Part shown: one piece after another, positions 49,446-61,585 of the stretch
How positions within the stretch are numbered: the first letter of the stretch is position 1
Layout: every line of letters starts with the position of its first letter
Source of the DNA: Druceiella hillmani
Lineage: Eukaryota > Arthropoda > Insecta > Lepidoptera > Hepialidae
NCBI GenBank assembly: GCA_039881145.1
Contig: JAYKKI010000062.1
Coordinates: 503,501 to 567,500 of the forward strand
Direction of reading: 5' to 3'
DNA: 64,000 nucleotides
Position numbers and translations under genes: made by a program
Notes under the pieces: generated by a model
The model's input: the letters and a program-made list of their open reading frames with translations, nothing else
The model's database searches: none
What the model was told of the DNA's origin: nothing

Positions 49446-52400
49446 GTAGAGAGCTTGCAATCTGAATACTAATAATGTGTTTGTTTATTAAAAACGACGT
49501 TTTGTGTTCGATATTAGGAAAAGTCCGATCCTCAATAATAGCTAGGCGGATTTCGGTCAAAGCACCTAAATTAAAGCTTTTAAAATTCGGTCAAGGTAAA
49601 ATTTATCCAGTAACATTGTAACTCTAGGTATGTTTAACGTTATAGCAGAGACAATAAGGCTAAACTAGTTTATTTATTGCCTAACATAGGAAAGTGAAGA
49701 CTAAATTTACATATAGCAATGCATAAATGAATTTCCCAAAAAACATAAAAAGTTCCATCAAAATTGGAGCACCAATAGAAAATTAGCCGGAAACATAAAT
49801 AAATCACGTTCATCTTAGAATGTTAAATAACTAAATGTGTCTTTTTTGAGGTATTTTGATTAAAATTATTCGTTCACATGATTCCGTAGCAAAAAAAGTC
49901 TTTTAAATTTGATCACATCTGTCTTTCTGTTACAGACTTGTAGTTCTCATATTTTTGTACGTATTTAAGTAAAATTTGTGAATTAATATGAAGTTGAGAA
50001 GTAAAAGAAATAATGTCCATAGATTGAAACAGGATAAATTTTTATAATTTTTAAGGATTTCAACTTTTTTTTTAATTTTTAAGCTTCAGTACAAAATCCT
50101 AAGCTCAAAATCGGCATACTATTTATCTCGCTTCCCTCCAATTTTCTAACCACGGGTTGGAAGCTTTATAAACAATTCAAATAATATTATTTTCATTTAC
50201 TAACGTCAACTACGTAAGAATATAAAATCGACTACTAAACACTAAATTGTACGTGTCTTGACGCACACTCCTCATTTTTATTTGTAATTTATTTGACGCA
50301 AAATATCCCTTATAAATAATTAAAAATACAAATTACCCACCATGAGCCATATTTACGATACTTAAAACGACTTAACAGAAACTCGAACGAGAATTTAACT
50401 AATTACAAACATTTTTACTTAAGATGCAATGTCAAAGTTAATTCAACAACAGAAAGCAAATTACTTTTTAAAATTATTTCACTGGAGAGAAGCTATCATA
50501 ATCTAATAATAATTACTGGAAATGAAAGGTCATCTCGAGATGCGACTGGCGGCAATCCTCTAATAACTACTTGTTAAAGCTCTGCTTGAATTTAAATTCA
50601 CTTATTATTTAATAAAACATGACTTACAAAGCGACACCCTAAACTTGATAAAAGTACGAAGTTTAATTTTTTTCACGAAAAGAAAAGACGGATTCTGCAT
50701 TAAATATTTTCCTAATATTACTTTTCAGTGTGTCCTCTTATTTTTGGGATGTGACTTATGTTAATTTCGTGAAATATACAATTAATATGATCTTTCATCG
50801 GCCATTGTTAATTTGTACGTATATTTTCTTTTATAACCTTGTTTTCTTTACAACGCTACATTATAAATTTATTCATTTCTTTTTATCTAATTAAATGTTT
50901 TGAATAAAACGGCATCATAAAATGGGAAATGAAAATTCACCTTTGCAACGAGAACTACAGAAAAGAATTTCAAGACGTCAGGGAACGATTCCTTAGCATC
51001 TTCTGGAAAATGGTAAATTAAAAACTCAGTTGGGCGTTGTTGTTATAAATGTTTCAGAGCTTCAGATCGCAAATAAAAATACAGTTATAACAAAAGCAAC
51101 ATTGATCATGTACTATAGATGGAGTACTTTAATTATATTTGTAAAAAGGGATTGAAAATAATGAAAACTGAACAGTGATAAATATAGAGCTCACGTTACA
51201 ATTTGTTTTTCTTTTACATTGTTTATAAGTGTGATTTTAATATTTTTTTACCAAAAATAGTGGTAAGTACAGTTACCAAAAAAAAATAGTTAACAATTTT
51301 TATTAAACACTAAATTTTACATTATTTTTGTGTATTTTGTTTTTATTCCATATATATAAGAAATAAAAATCCAACAGTTAAAATATATTTAATACAACTC
51401 ATCCACCTACTCCCATTTGTGTTCGGACCTAAAGAACCTTACGTACCATTTCCAGATATTTTGTATGTGTCCCTGCGAAGGTTAAAGAAGATTACAAAGG
51501 TTACCAGTGTATAGATCGAGAGGAGACTTTAAATAATGAAGCGATGGTGCCAACAATTACAGATATAAGCTATAAATTTCATAAAGAAAACACGGCGATA
51601 AAATATTCCAAAAATATAAAATAACACATTAACTTAGAATTCAGTAGCCATTTGTGAATAAATTGAAATTAGGTTGTCTACGCTTCATGGTAAGTACGTC
51701 GCAGAGACCACAAAATATATCAAGTTGCTGGTGAAAAAGTTATCGTCCTAATCATTTATTATGAAGTTCCATGACGACTTGTACATATAAATCTCAGTCG
51801 CCTGTATCTCTATAATTTATTGACAAAAATTTACTTAAATCGTTTTGCATTGGTGCACTTACTAAATTCCGGTATCTTATTTCTTTTAGGTTTATGACAT
51901 CTTTGGATATAAAATTAGGATACTCCTCGTTCCTATGCACACATATTTTACAGACTCGGATTTTGCGTAGGAGACACTATAACAGAAAATATTATGTGAC
52001 TTTTCCTTTTGTATTTAAGGGAACTCTTAAATAAATATATATGGGGTTTTATTTAAAAGTGGGTGCCTGGTGCGTGGGGACAATTTGCCAACAAGTTCAA
52101 TATTGTGCGTTTGCGTAACTGAATGCTTTTTTAAAGTTTAATGATCCCAGACAGCGCCGTCTCAAGAAGTATCCAGCATCATTCAATATGACTACATTTT
52201 ATTGCGAAGTTTTCAGTAAAATATTAGGTTAAAATTGGATTATGCAAAAAATTTTCACTAAAAAACATAAACGTGAAGGATGCTTCATCACATTCCATAC
52301 GGGATGGTCCGATAGAGTTTCTTTTTCAAAATACATATTTTTCAAATTTAGGTTTAAGGGTGTTACTTAAATAATTTACTACTACCAGCAAATCGTAACG

Positions 52401-52675
52401 ATAAATAAAGTAAAAATAAACTGTTCTGTGATAAGAAATAGACAAAAGAATTTAAAAAAACAAAGGAAGTGAAGTTGGTGAAACGATGGAAAATCTTATC
52501 AAAAGGTAAAATCAATCTGAAATAAATTTTGTCAAGATTTGTTTATTTCATTAAATACTTAGTAATAAATAAGTAACAAAGTACCGAATTAAAAATAATT
52601 TCATGGACAACCCATCAGATAATGAAGTATGTTTTATAGCCTTGAGAAATCTCGCATTTTAGTGTGAATTTAAAA
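49446..52675. other. AT-rich stretch with weak exon-like patches
   Basis: No gene supported. At 50,951-51,012 a patch reads NYRKEFQDVRERFLSIFWKM and stops at the donor-like atg|gtaaat; it recalls the helix-8 region of rhodopsin-like receptors, but no NPxxY or membrane segment precedes it, and another frame (MGNENSPLQRELQKR...) is also open. At 51,415-51,520 a frame reads VFGPKEPYVPFPDILYVSLR. Both are noted only. Confidence 0.35.
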
Positions 52676-52966
52676 ATTTTTTTTTTAATGTTTTAGCACT
52701 GTGTATATTGGTCAATTAACATAATAATAAAAGGTAATTATTTAATGAAAGAAATGTGTGATGGAGTTTCTCATATATCTAATGACGGACTGTCTTTGAC
52801 AGGACGTTATGTCATACAAAATTTTTTTTTAAATTTGTTAGCACTGGGTATATTGGTCAATTAACATAATAATAAAAGGTAATTATATAATGAGAGAAAT
52901 GTGTGATGGAGTTTCTCATATATCTAATGACGGACTGTCTTTGACAGGACGTTATGCCATACAATA
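52676..52966. repeat. tandem duplication, two copies of about 145 bp
   Basis: Copies at about 52,676-52,820 and 52,821-52,966 share gcactg(t/g)gtatattggtcaa through ggacgttatg(t/c)catacaa with few differences. Each begins with a T-rich run that may have promoted slippage. Confidence 0.95.
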
Positions 52967-53213
52967 GGAAATAATGACCAAAGCCATAATACAATACGAG
53001 CGTGTATGAGAGTGGAAATTAACGAACTAAATGGGTGCAGTTTGCTAGAATTCAGTGTACGATTGAATACCTTGCGATGATGTTGTTAGTAAAAATGTGA
53101 AATGAAATAAAACATCATTAAACAATTAATGGAATTGAATTTGGGTAAAAATAACTTTAAATCAATAAAATTATGTGATAGAAAAGAATGTTTTACGAAC
53201 ATTACAATTTGGG

Positions 53214-53353
<140 letters not shown>

Positions 53354-53365
53354 GATATTATTAAA

Positions 53366-53520
53366 ATTTGGATATCGTCAATAGCATTTGGATACCGTCA
53401 ACTTAGGGATAACATTTGGATACCGTCAACTTAGGGATAATATTTGAATACCGTCAATAACATTTGGATACCGTCAATAACATTTGGATACCGTCAATGA
53501 CATTTGGATACCATCAACTT
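53366..53520 (+). repeat. minisatellite, 20-bp unit with two 28-bp variants, seven units
   Basis: Units atttggataccgtcaataac start at 53,366, 53,386, 53,414, 53,442, 53,462, 53,482 and 53,502. The second and third carry an 8-base extension, giving ...caacttagggataa(c/t). Single-base variants occur in most units. The array begins 12 bases after the palindrome. Confidence 0.97.
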
Positions 53521-53666
53521 GCACAAAACAAAGGATCAACAGTTTCTTTTTCAGTACTGACACGATATAGTCGAATTTATTTATCGTTTTCGAATGTCAA
53601 GTCTGTTGATCTATTTAATTAATGGTTGGGTAAAGCGTACATATTCTCATTTAATATCAGTGTACG

Positions 53667-53667
<1 letters not shown>
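53521..53667. other. short AT-rich stretch
   Basis: Nothing recognisable between the minisatellite and the next TA array. Confidence 0.55.
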
Positions 53668-53740
<73 letters not shown>

Positions 53741-53751
53741 TATATTATATT
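53668..53751. repeat. (TA)n microsatellite
   Basis: TA array grading into tatatt-type variants. Confidence 0.98.
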
Positions 53752-55394
53752 ATCATAAAAAATATTATTTAATATTTTATAAATAATAATTAATACTTGT
53801 TTTCTTTTTGTAGTATATTTTGATTATTATGCTTTATCATGTTGCTAAATTTCAACGTTCTTTGCCAAATCGTTTCTGAGGTAATTTTTGGAGATATTTT
53901 TTGCTATATCATTAAATTTGTCTTACTTAACATTCTTGAGAATATAATTTAAAACTCCTTTTAAGTCGGCCTGTCGACATACAGTACATGGGAAAGAAAA
54001 TATAAAACAAAAATTCGAATGATTAATTTGCACACTCAAAAATGTTTTTGATCATAATCCATCAATATAATATGCTACATCAGTATACATGGAAACCTAA
54101 ACGATTTATTTTATGATTGGACGGCTTTAACCACGAATAGTTTTATTCTTCTTACGTCATTTGACTTTGTGACTTATCAGAAAAATAAATAATTCTTTCA
54201 TTTCATTTTCAACGGCAATATCTTCAATGCTTTAAATTTAATATAAAACTCAATTTCTTATCACAATCAAAAAATCGAAAATAACTGTTTTATTACATTA
54301 TAATAAAATAACAACTTCCCCTATAGCATTAAATATTTTAGTAACAATTTGAAAAGTTATATTATTAGGCTAGAGGGACTGTGAAGCTCTTTAAAGAAAT
54401 CTCGACTTAATTGAATATTTTACAATATTTACTTTCTTAAATTATCTCTGCGCAAAGAAGACGATCCTAATCGTAACAACATATGTGAAACTTGCCATTT
54501 GCTAACATGGTATATAATTGAGGAGCTATTATAAAAAGGGTTCTGAAAAAATAATAGACTCTTGTATACATATATCTGAGCATGTATTGATACGAACAGA
54601 TTGTGTTCAGCGTAAGTAACGACCAATCGTACAAGTAGGTATCACTTCGTATCCAAGTTCGGCAGTATCCAAGGAGGGCTGCTTCATAATAGTTACTAAT
54701 TCGATTCACTGAGCTTCAGGGAAATAGTTTGTTAGCTTTGTGGGGCCAACTCAAATTTCATTGGCGTTTCATCCAGTGGATAAAATTGCCTAGAATTAGA
54801 AGAATACCCTATCGTGGAGTAAAGGGTGAAGGCAGAAGTAAAATCTATTTAATTTAGTTATAAGAAAATTGAGAAATTTTAAATTTCAAAACGTATTGAC
54901 ATAATTTTGTAAAGAAATTGATATCTCGTATTTTTTTTGAAAGGACATTTAATAACTATATTTTATTTAGAAGCTATGCCGTTTATTTAATTTTTTAATT
55001 AAATGATAATTTCATATCCTCCGTTTATGCTTAAAATTACGCCATTCATTTAATTTTTATTATAGGGACATTTAACAAACTAGTTAAATTCGAATTCGTG
55101 TTACTCATTACTTACGTAGAGTTATAAACTATCTATCGCAGACCTTTATCAGCTTGAATTACAGAGACGTCATTAATATATGAATAGTAAAATTTTAACA
55201 CAAAACGGTTTAACAATTATTATACAATACGGATGTAGAATTTCTCTGCTTTTTCGTAATATCAGATTCAGTCGTTTCAGAAATAAGGGAGGGACGTGTG
55301 GCATATTTTATTCATATTATTTAGTAAATATTTGAAAATATGTAAGTGACAATTATGAAACAAATTGAGATCTTTATAGCCCTTTTCTCCTCAG
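53752..55394. other. AT-rich non-coding stretch
   Basis: No gene supported. Two overlapping minus frames at 54,429-54,709 are open for 65 and 80 codons but show no family features. Confidence 0.5.
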
Positions 55395-55485
55395 ATTCAT
55401 CTGGAAACTCTCGTTTTTCGCAGTTACGCGGAAATTAGGAGATACCTTTGTGGACGTATATAGCTTAAAGAGAGACGTGATATAA
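55395..55485 (+). other. terminal-exon candidate, reading frame uncertain
   Basis: An excellent acceptor, tagcccttttctcctcag, ends at 55,394. Two frames follow: one from 55,395 reads IHLETLVFRSYAEIRRYLCG before a stop at about 55,460, and one from 55,396 reads FIWKLSFFAVTRKLGDTFVD to TAA at 55,483-55,485. The patch is GC-richer than its flanks (ttttcgcagttacgcgg). No family is recognised. Confidence 0.28.
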
Positions 55486-55609
55486 AAAGGCCATACCTTA
55501 TACACCATACTTTTAACTGTATGCTAATATACTAGTCTTCAACCTACTCTTTAGCATATTTAGATAACCAAACCATAAATAAAATATTAAATTTACATCA
55601 CAAATATTC

Positions 55610-55670
55610 AAAATTAAATGAAACTAAGTGATGTGGTATTATTTCCACTTCCTTTAAGTTCTTTATTTAT
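55610..55670 (+). mobile_element. partial copy of the 19-kb foldback arm
   Basis: aaatgaaactaagtgatgtg-gtattatttccactt-ctttaagttcttta matches the outer arm of the foldback at 18,960. Homology fades after about 60 bases. Confidence 0.65.
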
Positions 55671-57617
55671 ATATTCTAAAATTTTATACATTAAATTCCT
55701 AAGTTATCTGACCATATACAGAAACAAAACAAATAATAGAAACTGTTCTTTAAACTTCCCTTTTATCATTGTAACTTATACAGTTTTGACGATTAAACTT
55801 GCAAAAATTCAAAATTATGTATTAGTTGAAAACGAATAATTCATAACCAATATTTAACCAAAAATTAACTAAAATTTGGTCCTTTAGTAGATTATTATTT
55901 CTCGATTACGAAAATATCTAAAAGTAAGGCAAATTGGATGTGAAAAAGAAAAAAATCCGTATTTGATATGAGAGAATACAATCACAGACGTATTTCTTTA
56001 ATTCACAATAATGTAATAAATAAATTATTAAGTAGAATCTAAGTAGTAATCTACTTTGGAAGCCATAAAAGTAAATTTGGATGAAAAAAAATTCCTGCAC
56101 TTTTTATAAAATCGTACTTCATTCATTAGAATATAAACAATACTTTAACCTTGACTTTACCTTCCTCCTTCATTGTTATCCGTTTTAATTTTACACATTA
56201 TCTTTAATTTTTTCCAACACGTTTCTAAAATTCAATCAGAATCTTGGTAGGTTATTGAAATATCATTGGTCGATATTAATGTGAGTTATTTTTAAACCAA
56301 AATTGATTAATAATTCAGGTCAACGTTGCCTGAAATATGTATGTAATAATAACTTCACTAACCAAAAAGTCAAATGAATTCAGAATATGTTCCGAGTAGT
56401 AGAGTGATTCAGTGCCACATATTTCTTTCAATTTTCAAATAAGAAACGTTTTCCAAAGAAAAATATATAAGCAGTTCTCGTAACCACTGTAAGAGAAGAA
56501 ATACATTATTTTCCCATTTTCCGTCTAAGATTGATAATTTCTAATAAAGCGGAAAATATTTTAACGTTATTTTATTGCTGCTTTTCTCTTCCTTACTTCT
56601 CACAATTATACATGTTTTGATGTATATTTATGTTTAACATATTTCATATAACTTTAACAAATGTAATAAATGGCTAATACTGATCCAAATCTAAATTCGT
56701 GGTTTTACGATTATAATACCACTTACTCACATATAAGTCTTCAGCTACATTAAATGAAAACTCTGCGTGTATTGTAAAGAAAATTGAACATGAAATTGCA
56801 GTATTCTTTGAAAATAAATCAGATGGCATTTAATTTTCTTGTGATTAATTAAATAAAACATCGCGACGTCCTTAAATTATATTCTGTAAACCATTTTTAA
56901 TTATTTTAATTACGTCAGCACTAAATACAATATTCTTAAGCGCTATACCGAATTTATATAATTAATAACGAACGTTTCTTCATTTAGTTGAACTTAGCAC
57001 CATATACTTATATGACGCCAGTATATTCACCTATGAAATTAACAAGGACATAAAGCTTATCGTATTCCAACATTGTATATATGCAAATTAGTCTTGCGAC
57101 AAATGATATTCGTGTTGAAGGTTCCTTATTTCTTATGTCAATATATTATCGGAGAAATTTTCCTCTGCAAGTTTCCTGTGTTGAATAGGGAAATATCTAG
57201 ACCATAATGAAACAAAGCGTCTTATTGAAAGTAGTTAAACCTCAATGATATTAATTTTGTTTTCTTGTGTTCAATAAATGTAATAAAATTTAAAAAATAT
57301 TCGAAAAATAAACATACAGGCCTATAATGGTTTACCCCTTTCTGATTTGATGACTAGTTTTGATGGATTTTGGGGCGCTAATTAAGGAAAAAAATGTCAT
57401 CGGTTATGATTTCTAGTTATTCAGCATAGATTTTTGCCAAAAGTATCTATTCAAGAACCGATATTTTGTTTTAATTATTTCTTATTGAACAAAAACATAA
57501 CGAATGGTTGCGGTAGATAACAATAATTAAGTTCTCATAAATATTTAGTTAAATATATTGTAATTAAATAAGTGACATACCCTTATTATTGGAAAAGGTG
57601 GATTTGCTAAAGACCTC
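55671..57617. other. AT-rich non-coding stretch
   Basis: Nothing recognisable. Confidence 0.55.
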
Positions 57618-57900
57618 ATTTAACCGTAAATAACTTAAATCCTTAGAAAAGTTTTGATCAGGTTAGATTTAGAGATTTTTTATTTAATAGATTTTTGTAT
57701 AATAAATACAAATAATAGATTTTTGTAGGTATAGATAGCAACACTATTTCATAATATAAATAGCAACATCATTTTTTGTTTAAATAGCAAAACCAATACC
57801 CACCATAAATATTTAGGTCATTTTCAAAAAACAAATTTAACCGTAATGAGCTTAAATCTTTAGAAGGGTGTTAAAGAGGGTAGATCAACAGATTTTTGTA
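57618..57900. repeat. diverged tandem repeat, spacing 217 bp
   Basis: atttaaccgtaaataacttaaatccttagaa (57,618) and atttaaccgtaatgagcttaaatctttagaa (57,835) begin two units that also share agatttttgtataa. The words atagcaacac / atagcaacatca recur between them. It lies directly upstream of the transposase remnant and may be part of that element. Confidence 0.7.
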
Positions 57901-57949
57901 TAAAAAACATCATTGTTTTTACAAAATCAGTACTTCCGTGGAATTAGTA

Positions 57950-59470
57950 ACGCTCACTTAAAATATATCATCGCAAGTTTGTGCGACATGCGTACGTGAA
58001 CTTCGAAAGTAGTCAAAAGGGCAAAGCATTTGATTTACATTTGCCTATGTTATGGATACGATCTCTGAATTATGAAGAAAACTGTTATTTTTGCTGTTGC
58101 AAGACTACAGGCAACAATTCTAAAACAAAAAAGACTTGGCATATCTAATCGTACAACCGGTAAAACACGCGGTGCATCGCGACCCGAACGTTGCACTGGA
58201 ATCATTGCAAGCTGAAGACATGTGCAGTGATGTCGAAGAGCTAATTTGAGCTCAACCTAAAGCTAAATTTGTGCCAAGTGCAAGTGGGATACATTTATTT
58301 TCACAGACAGAACTGAACGACTTAACGAGAGATCTAAGCCTGCCAAAAATGCAGCTGAACTCCTTAGGTCAAGGCTATCGGAAAAGAATATGCTTGCTCC
58401 TGGTACCTTATTTTCTTGGTATCGTAACAGTGAAAAATACTTTGTACCTCATACTGCTAAATATCGTGATCTAGTGTATTGCAAATACATTCCTGGCTTA
58501 GTGAAAATGTTTAACATTGAATATGACGCAAGCGAATAGAGATTGTTCATAGATTCATCAAAGCGAATTTTGAAATCAGTCATTTTACATAACAACAATG
58601 AGTACGTTTCACGACCAGTCGCTCATTCTGTACATTTGAAAGAATGCCACGATACTTGGAAAAATGTGTTGTAAAAAATAAAATACTTTTAACACGGACA
58701 GATGGCCTGTGGAGATGTGAAAGTTAGAAGAGTTCTGCTTGGTAAACAAGGTGGCTACACAAAATAATCCTGCTTTCTTTATGAGTCGGATAGTCGAGTC
58801 AGAGGACAAAATTGGATGAAAAAAGAGTGGCCAACCGAACTAGTTCCTGGAACCAAAAATGTTGACATAGGAAACTGAGTCCACTGGAAAAAAAGTTTTG
58901 CTATCCCCTTCACACATAAAACTGGAAATGATGAAATTTTTTGCAAAAGTGCTGAATAAAGAAAGAGAACATTTTAAATATCTACACCAAATTTTTCCAT
59001 CTCTATCTGAAGCTATAGTGAAAGAAGTCGTTTGCGTTGGCCCGAACGTAAGAATATTGATGAAAGACACGACTTTGCAATGAAAAGTTAAATGAAACTG
59101 AATTAGAAGCCTGGAAATCTGTTCAGAATTTCCTAGGAAACCATAAAAGTTTAAATTATGAGGAACATGTGAAGAAAATGATGGAAAATTTCGGGAAAAC
59201 TGAATTTTTGGTGAGCGTTAAACCTCATTTCTTTGATGAGCATTTGGATTATTTTCCTCATAATTTCGGAGCAGTATGTGAAGAGTAAGATAAAAGAGTT
59301 CATCAGGATTCGAAAGAGATAGAAAGTCGTTATCAGAGAAGATAAAATAAAAGGATGTTGGCAGACTATTGTTGGTCGCTAAAGCGAAATAATTCAAGTC
59401 GGACTTTTAAGCAAAAGTCTCACATTCGAAGCTTTGGTAAAAAAAAGAAGGTATCAAAAAAGTACTTAAT
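57950..59470 (+). pseudogene. decayed DDE-like transposase of a widespread unnamed animal family
   Basis: Protein pieces follow in order along 1.5 kb but in changing frames. N-terminal zinc-binding-like part: CATCVRELRK then NYEENCYFCCCKTTG (about 57,980-58,120). Then FSQTELNDLTRDLSLPKMQL (from 58,301), LAPGTLFSWYRN and YCKYIPGLVKMFNIEYD (to 58,530); an in-frame stop at 58,537; FIDSSKRILKSVILHNNNEY (acidic residue 58,552-58,554); CGDVKVRRVLLGKQGGYTK (acidic residue 58,714-58,716); EWPTELVPGTKNV; SHIKLEMMKFFAKVLNKE; WKSVQNFLGNHKSLNYEEHV; EHLDYFPHNFGAVCEE; VHQDSKEIESRYQRR and MLADYCWSLKRN. From memory, related full-length proteins of about 450-550 residues occur in many arthropods and cnidarians and have a D...D...E layout on an RNase H-like fold. 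I cannot give the family a name. In the ERFHQD-like motif the glutamate reads as lysine. At least four frame changes and three stops make it inactive. Confidence 0.75.
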
Positions 59471-59661
59471 ATTTGTAATATATTTAACTGTATTTAACTG
59501 TATTTAAATTTTGTAATATAAATATTTTACCTAGTAAAGTTGGCTTTTCTGCGAATTCGTGCGTAGGACTTTTCCAAAAAAAACTGAGGGTGATGGGAAA
59601 AATCCAAGTACATATTTGCATACCAAAGTATCTTAAGATTAGCTATCAAATCCAAAAACTA

Positions 59662-59705
59662 TCATGGCGTTGGCGTGTTCATTACGGAACACGCCAACCT
59701 CATGA
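59662..59705. repeat. GC-rich imperfect hairpin
   Basis: ttggcgtgttc (59,670-59,680) pairs perfectly with gaacacgccaa (59,687-59,697) around the loop attacg. Pairing continues outward to tcatg / catga with one C-C mismatch and one G-T pair, about 18 pairs in all. It is unusually GC-rich for this window and lies between two dead elements, so it may be a terminal structure of one of them. Confidence 0.9.
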
Positions 59706-60048
59706 CAATAATTCTTTCAAAATATTGAAGAACTCGAGACTCTAGTACGTTTACTTAACTGAGGAAGCCGTTACCAATCCGTTAACATTATTCTGTGGGA
59801 AGATTGGAATATCATGTGCTTGCATTTCTCTACTCGTAATTATTCAATTAATAATTATAGAATAATATTTCACTATATTTTATGCTTAAATAGTTAGCTA
59901 ATAGTGCTACTAGCACATTTTCAAAGAATAATTTAATGGAAAACCGATGTTTTGATACATGTTAATAACGGGCCTCAACTGTCACTTACACTCTATTATA
60001 ATTACTATTAAAAACTTACGGTAAAACATTATAGACACGGAAGAAGAA
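59706..60048. other. AT-rich stretch, possible 5' leader of the LINE remnant
   Basis: No frame or repeat recognised. Confidence 0.5.
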
Positions 60049-60751
60049 ATGAAAAGGCTGGCTGAATCATATACATCTGTGTTGGCGCAATTTCAGCAAC
60101 AACTGGATAATCTCCGGTCCAGCACATCTGTGGCAGCCCCCTCTCTAGAATCGCTGAGCAAGGAGTTTACGTGATTCCGCGACAAAATTATCACCATGAT
60201 ATATGCATTACTGACGAGAATTACTAATTTGGAACATCAGATTGAGGAGTTAGAGACCAAAGGACGCCGTAATACCTTGCTCATCCACGGAGCCAAGGAG
60301 GATCCTGCAAACGACGCTCCGATAAACAAAGCCCTAGCTATTATCAACGGAAAGCTCGGTTGTAAATCAATCACAAACGCCGATTTGGGATCCTGTTATC
60401 GTCTAGGGCTCGCAAGTTCACAACGCTCTATACCCCGACAAATTTTGATAAAATTTGCTCGGCTATCAGAACGTTATGTAGTCTGGTCAAAAAAGAAATG
60501 TCTTAAGGGAACACGAACAATGATAACTGAGTCGTTAATACCGTCGCACCAACAATTTTATCAGAAGCGCGGGCGATATTTTCACGTGCTGCTGGACTCG
60601 TGACGGTAATATCATAGTTTTATATGCAGTTGGACGCAAGAAGACTATTACTACTCGCGTTCACTTAGAGGCAGCAAAATTACGTCTTGTCGCTAGTCCA
60701 GTCACAGCAAATATAACTGGAAAACGGACTGTGTTTAGACCGCGGCCATAG
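60049..60751 (+). pseudogene. non-LTR retrotransposon ORF1 (coiled coil plus baculovirus-FP-like C-terminus), inactivated
   Basis: ORF1 proteins of this type are nucleic-acid-binding partners of LINE reverse transcriptase. The ATG at 60,049 starts MKRLAESYTSVLAQFQQQLD; an in-frame TGA at 60,172-60,174 interrupts it; reading resumes in the same frame through a heptad-like coiled coil (RITNLEHQIEELETKGRRN) and an RNA-binding-like core (LLIHGAKED, LGCKSITNADLGSCYRLG, ITESLIPSHQQFYQ). A frameshift near 60,565-60,575 then moves the frame, which continues as IFTCCWTRDGNIIVLYAVG and RVHLEAAKLRL to TAG at 60,749-60,751. The (C)CWT-DGNI motif followed by a basic stretch is the hallmark of the FP C-terminal domain found in many insect LINE ORF1s. 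One stop and one frameshift make it a recent pseudogene. GC content is well above the surroundings. The ORF2 start at 61,340 follows on the same strand. Confidence 0.8.
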
Positions 60752-61339
60752 AATTATGAATAACAAATGAGAAATGAATAATAATCACATCGTCTCTTAA
60801 TCGTGTTACTTTCACAATAACTACAATCTATTTTGCTTTGAATCACTATCTATATATATTCTTCACTACTGTATCATTATGTATTTGTTTTAATTCTTTT
60901 CGTGGCTTTTGTATATATCGAACGCACAATTTTGCCGACTACGTATATTATATACAATATAATAATTTGTCTTCTGGTAGGCGGGCGACTAACATATTTA
61001 AACGTCACACTATTGTCTGTGAAGTCTATGGCGCTTTGGTCTTTACAAACGTTATTCCATTATGAAATATACTTATAATATAGTGTTATCGTAGTTATTT
61101 GTGTTTTATGTTCTTTACGTTTATTGTGTTTTATGTTACATTACGTTATAATTCGCCTTTTCTGTTTTTTTTTATTATTGTGGTCTTTATTTCCTTCATT
61201 TCTTTTTTCATTAGAATCGTTTTTTATTCCACGCCCCCAGATATTATTGTTTTTTTTTTCTTATATAATTTTAATTGTCGTACTCTATTTTTAATTTATT
61301 TTTTCTTCTTACATTGGTTTCATTATTACAAAATATTAT
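60752..61339 (+). other. spacer between LINE ORF1 and ORF2 remnants
   Basis: T-rich sequence with two frames (60,838-61,065 and 61,099-61,347) dominated by F, I, V and Y, without family features. Probably the inter-ORF spacer, or sequence inserted there. Confidence 0.4.
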
Positions 61340-61585
61340 ATGAATGACATATCTCTTTCTTCCTCTGATTCCTTTTATTCTCTTTCCACGGACTATTCGA
61401 CCTTTGGACAATTTTTTTCAGATTACTTAGAATCTTCTTTTTACGATATTTTGAATTCAATATTCGACAATAGAAACAAGAATATAAAAATTTATCATAT
61501 AAATGCACTAAGCCTGTCTTTATATTATTCTAAATTTGTTACTAATAAAATTATTTTGCTTACCCATATTTTATTTCTAAGCTAA
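61340..61585 (+). pseudogene. 5' fragment of LINE ORF2 (endonuclease start)
   Basis: The frame begins MNDISLSSSDSFYSLSTDYS and reaches NIKIYHINALSLSLYYSKF near residue 60. The IYHINA-SL-YSKF block is where the apurinic-like endonuclease domain begins in CR1/jockey-type ORF2 proteins (typical form: KI-H-NAQSL). The remaining endonuclease motifs and the whole reverse transcriptase are missing; the frame ends at 61,583-61,585 and no continuation is seen in other frames before paralogous copy 2 starts at about 61,881. Loss of the 3' part is atypical for a LINE, which usually loses its 5' end, so a deletion or a later insertion is likely. The alternative is a chance serine-rich frame. Confidence 0.45.

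Noticed and set aside
50951..51012. Possible receptor C-terminal exon (NYRKEFQDVRERF)
   Set aside because: No preceding NPxxY or membrane segment, weak acceptor, and a second frame is equally open.
53366..53520. CRISPR-like array
   Set aside because: Units are contiguous with no unique spacers, there is no cas gene and the DNA is eukaryotic, so it is a minisatellite.
60838..61347. Two frames between the LINE ORF1 and ORF2 remnants
   Set aside because: Composition follows T-rich DNA and no family motif is present; treated as spacer.
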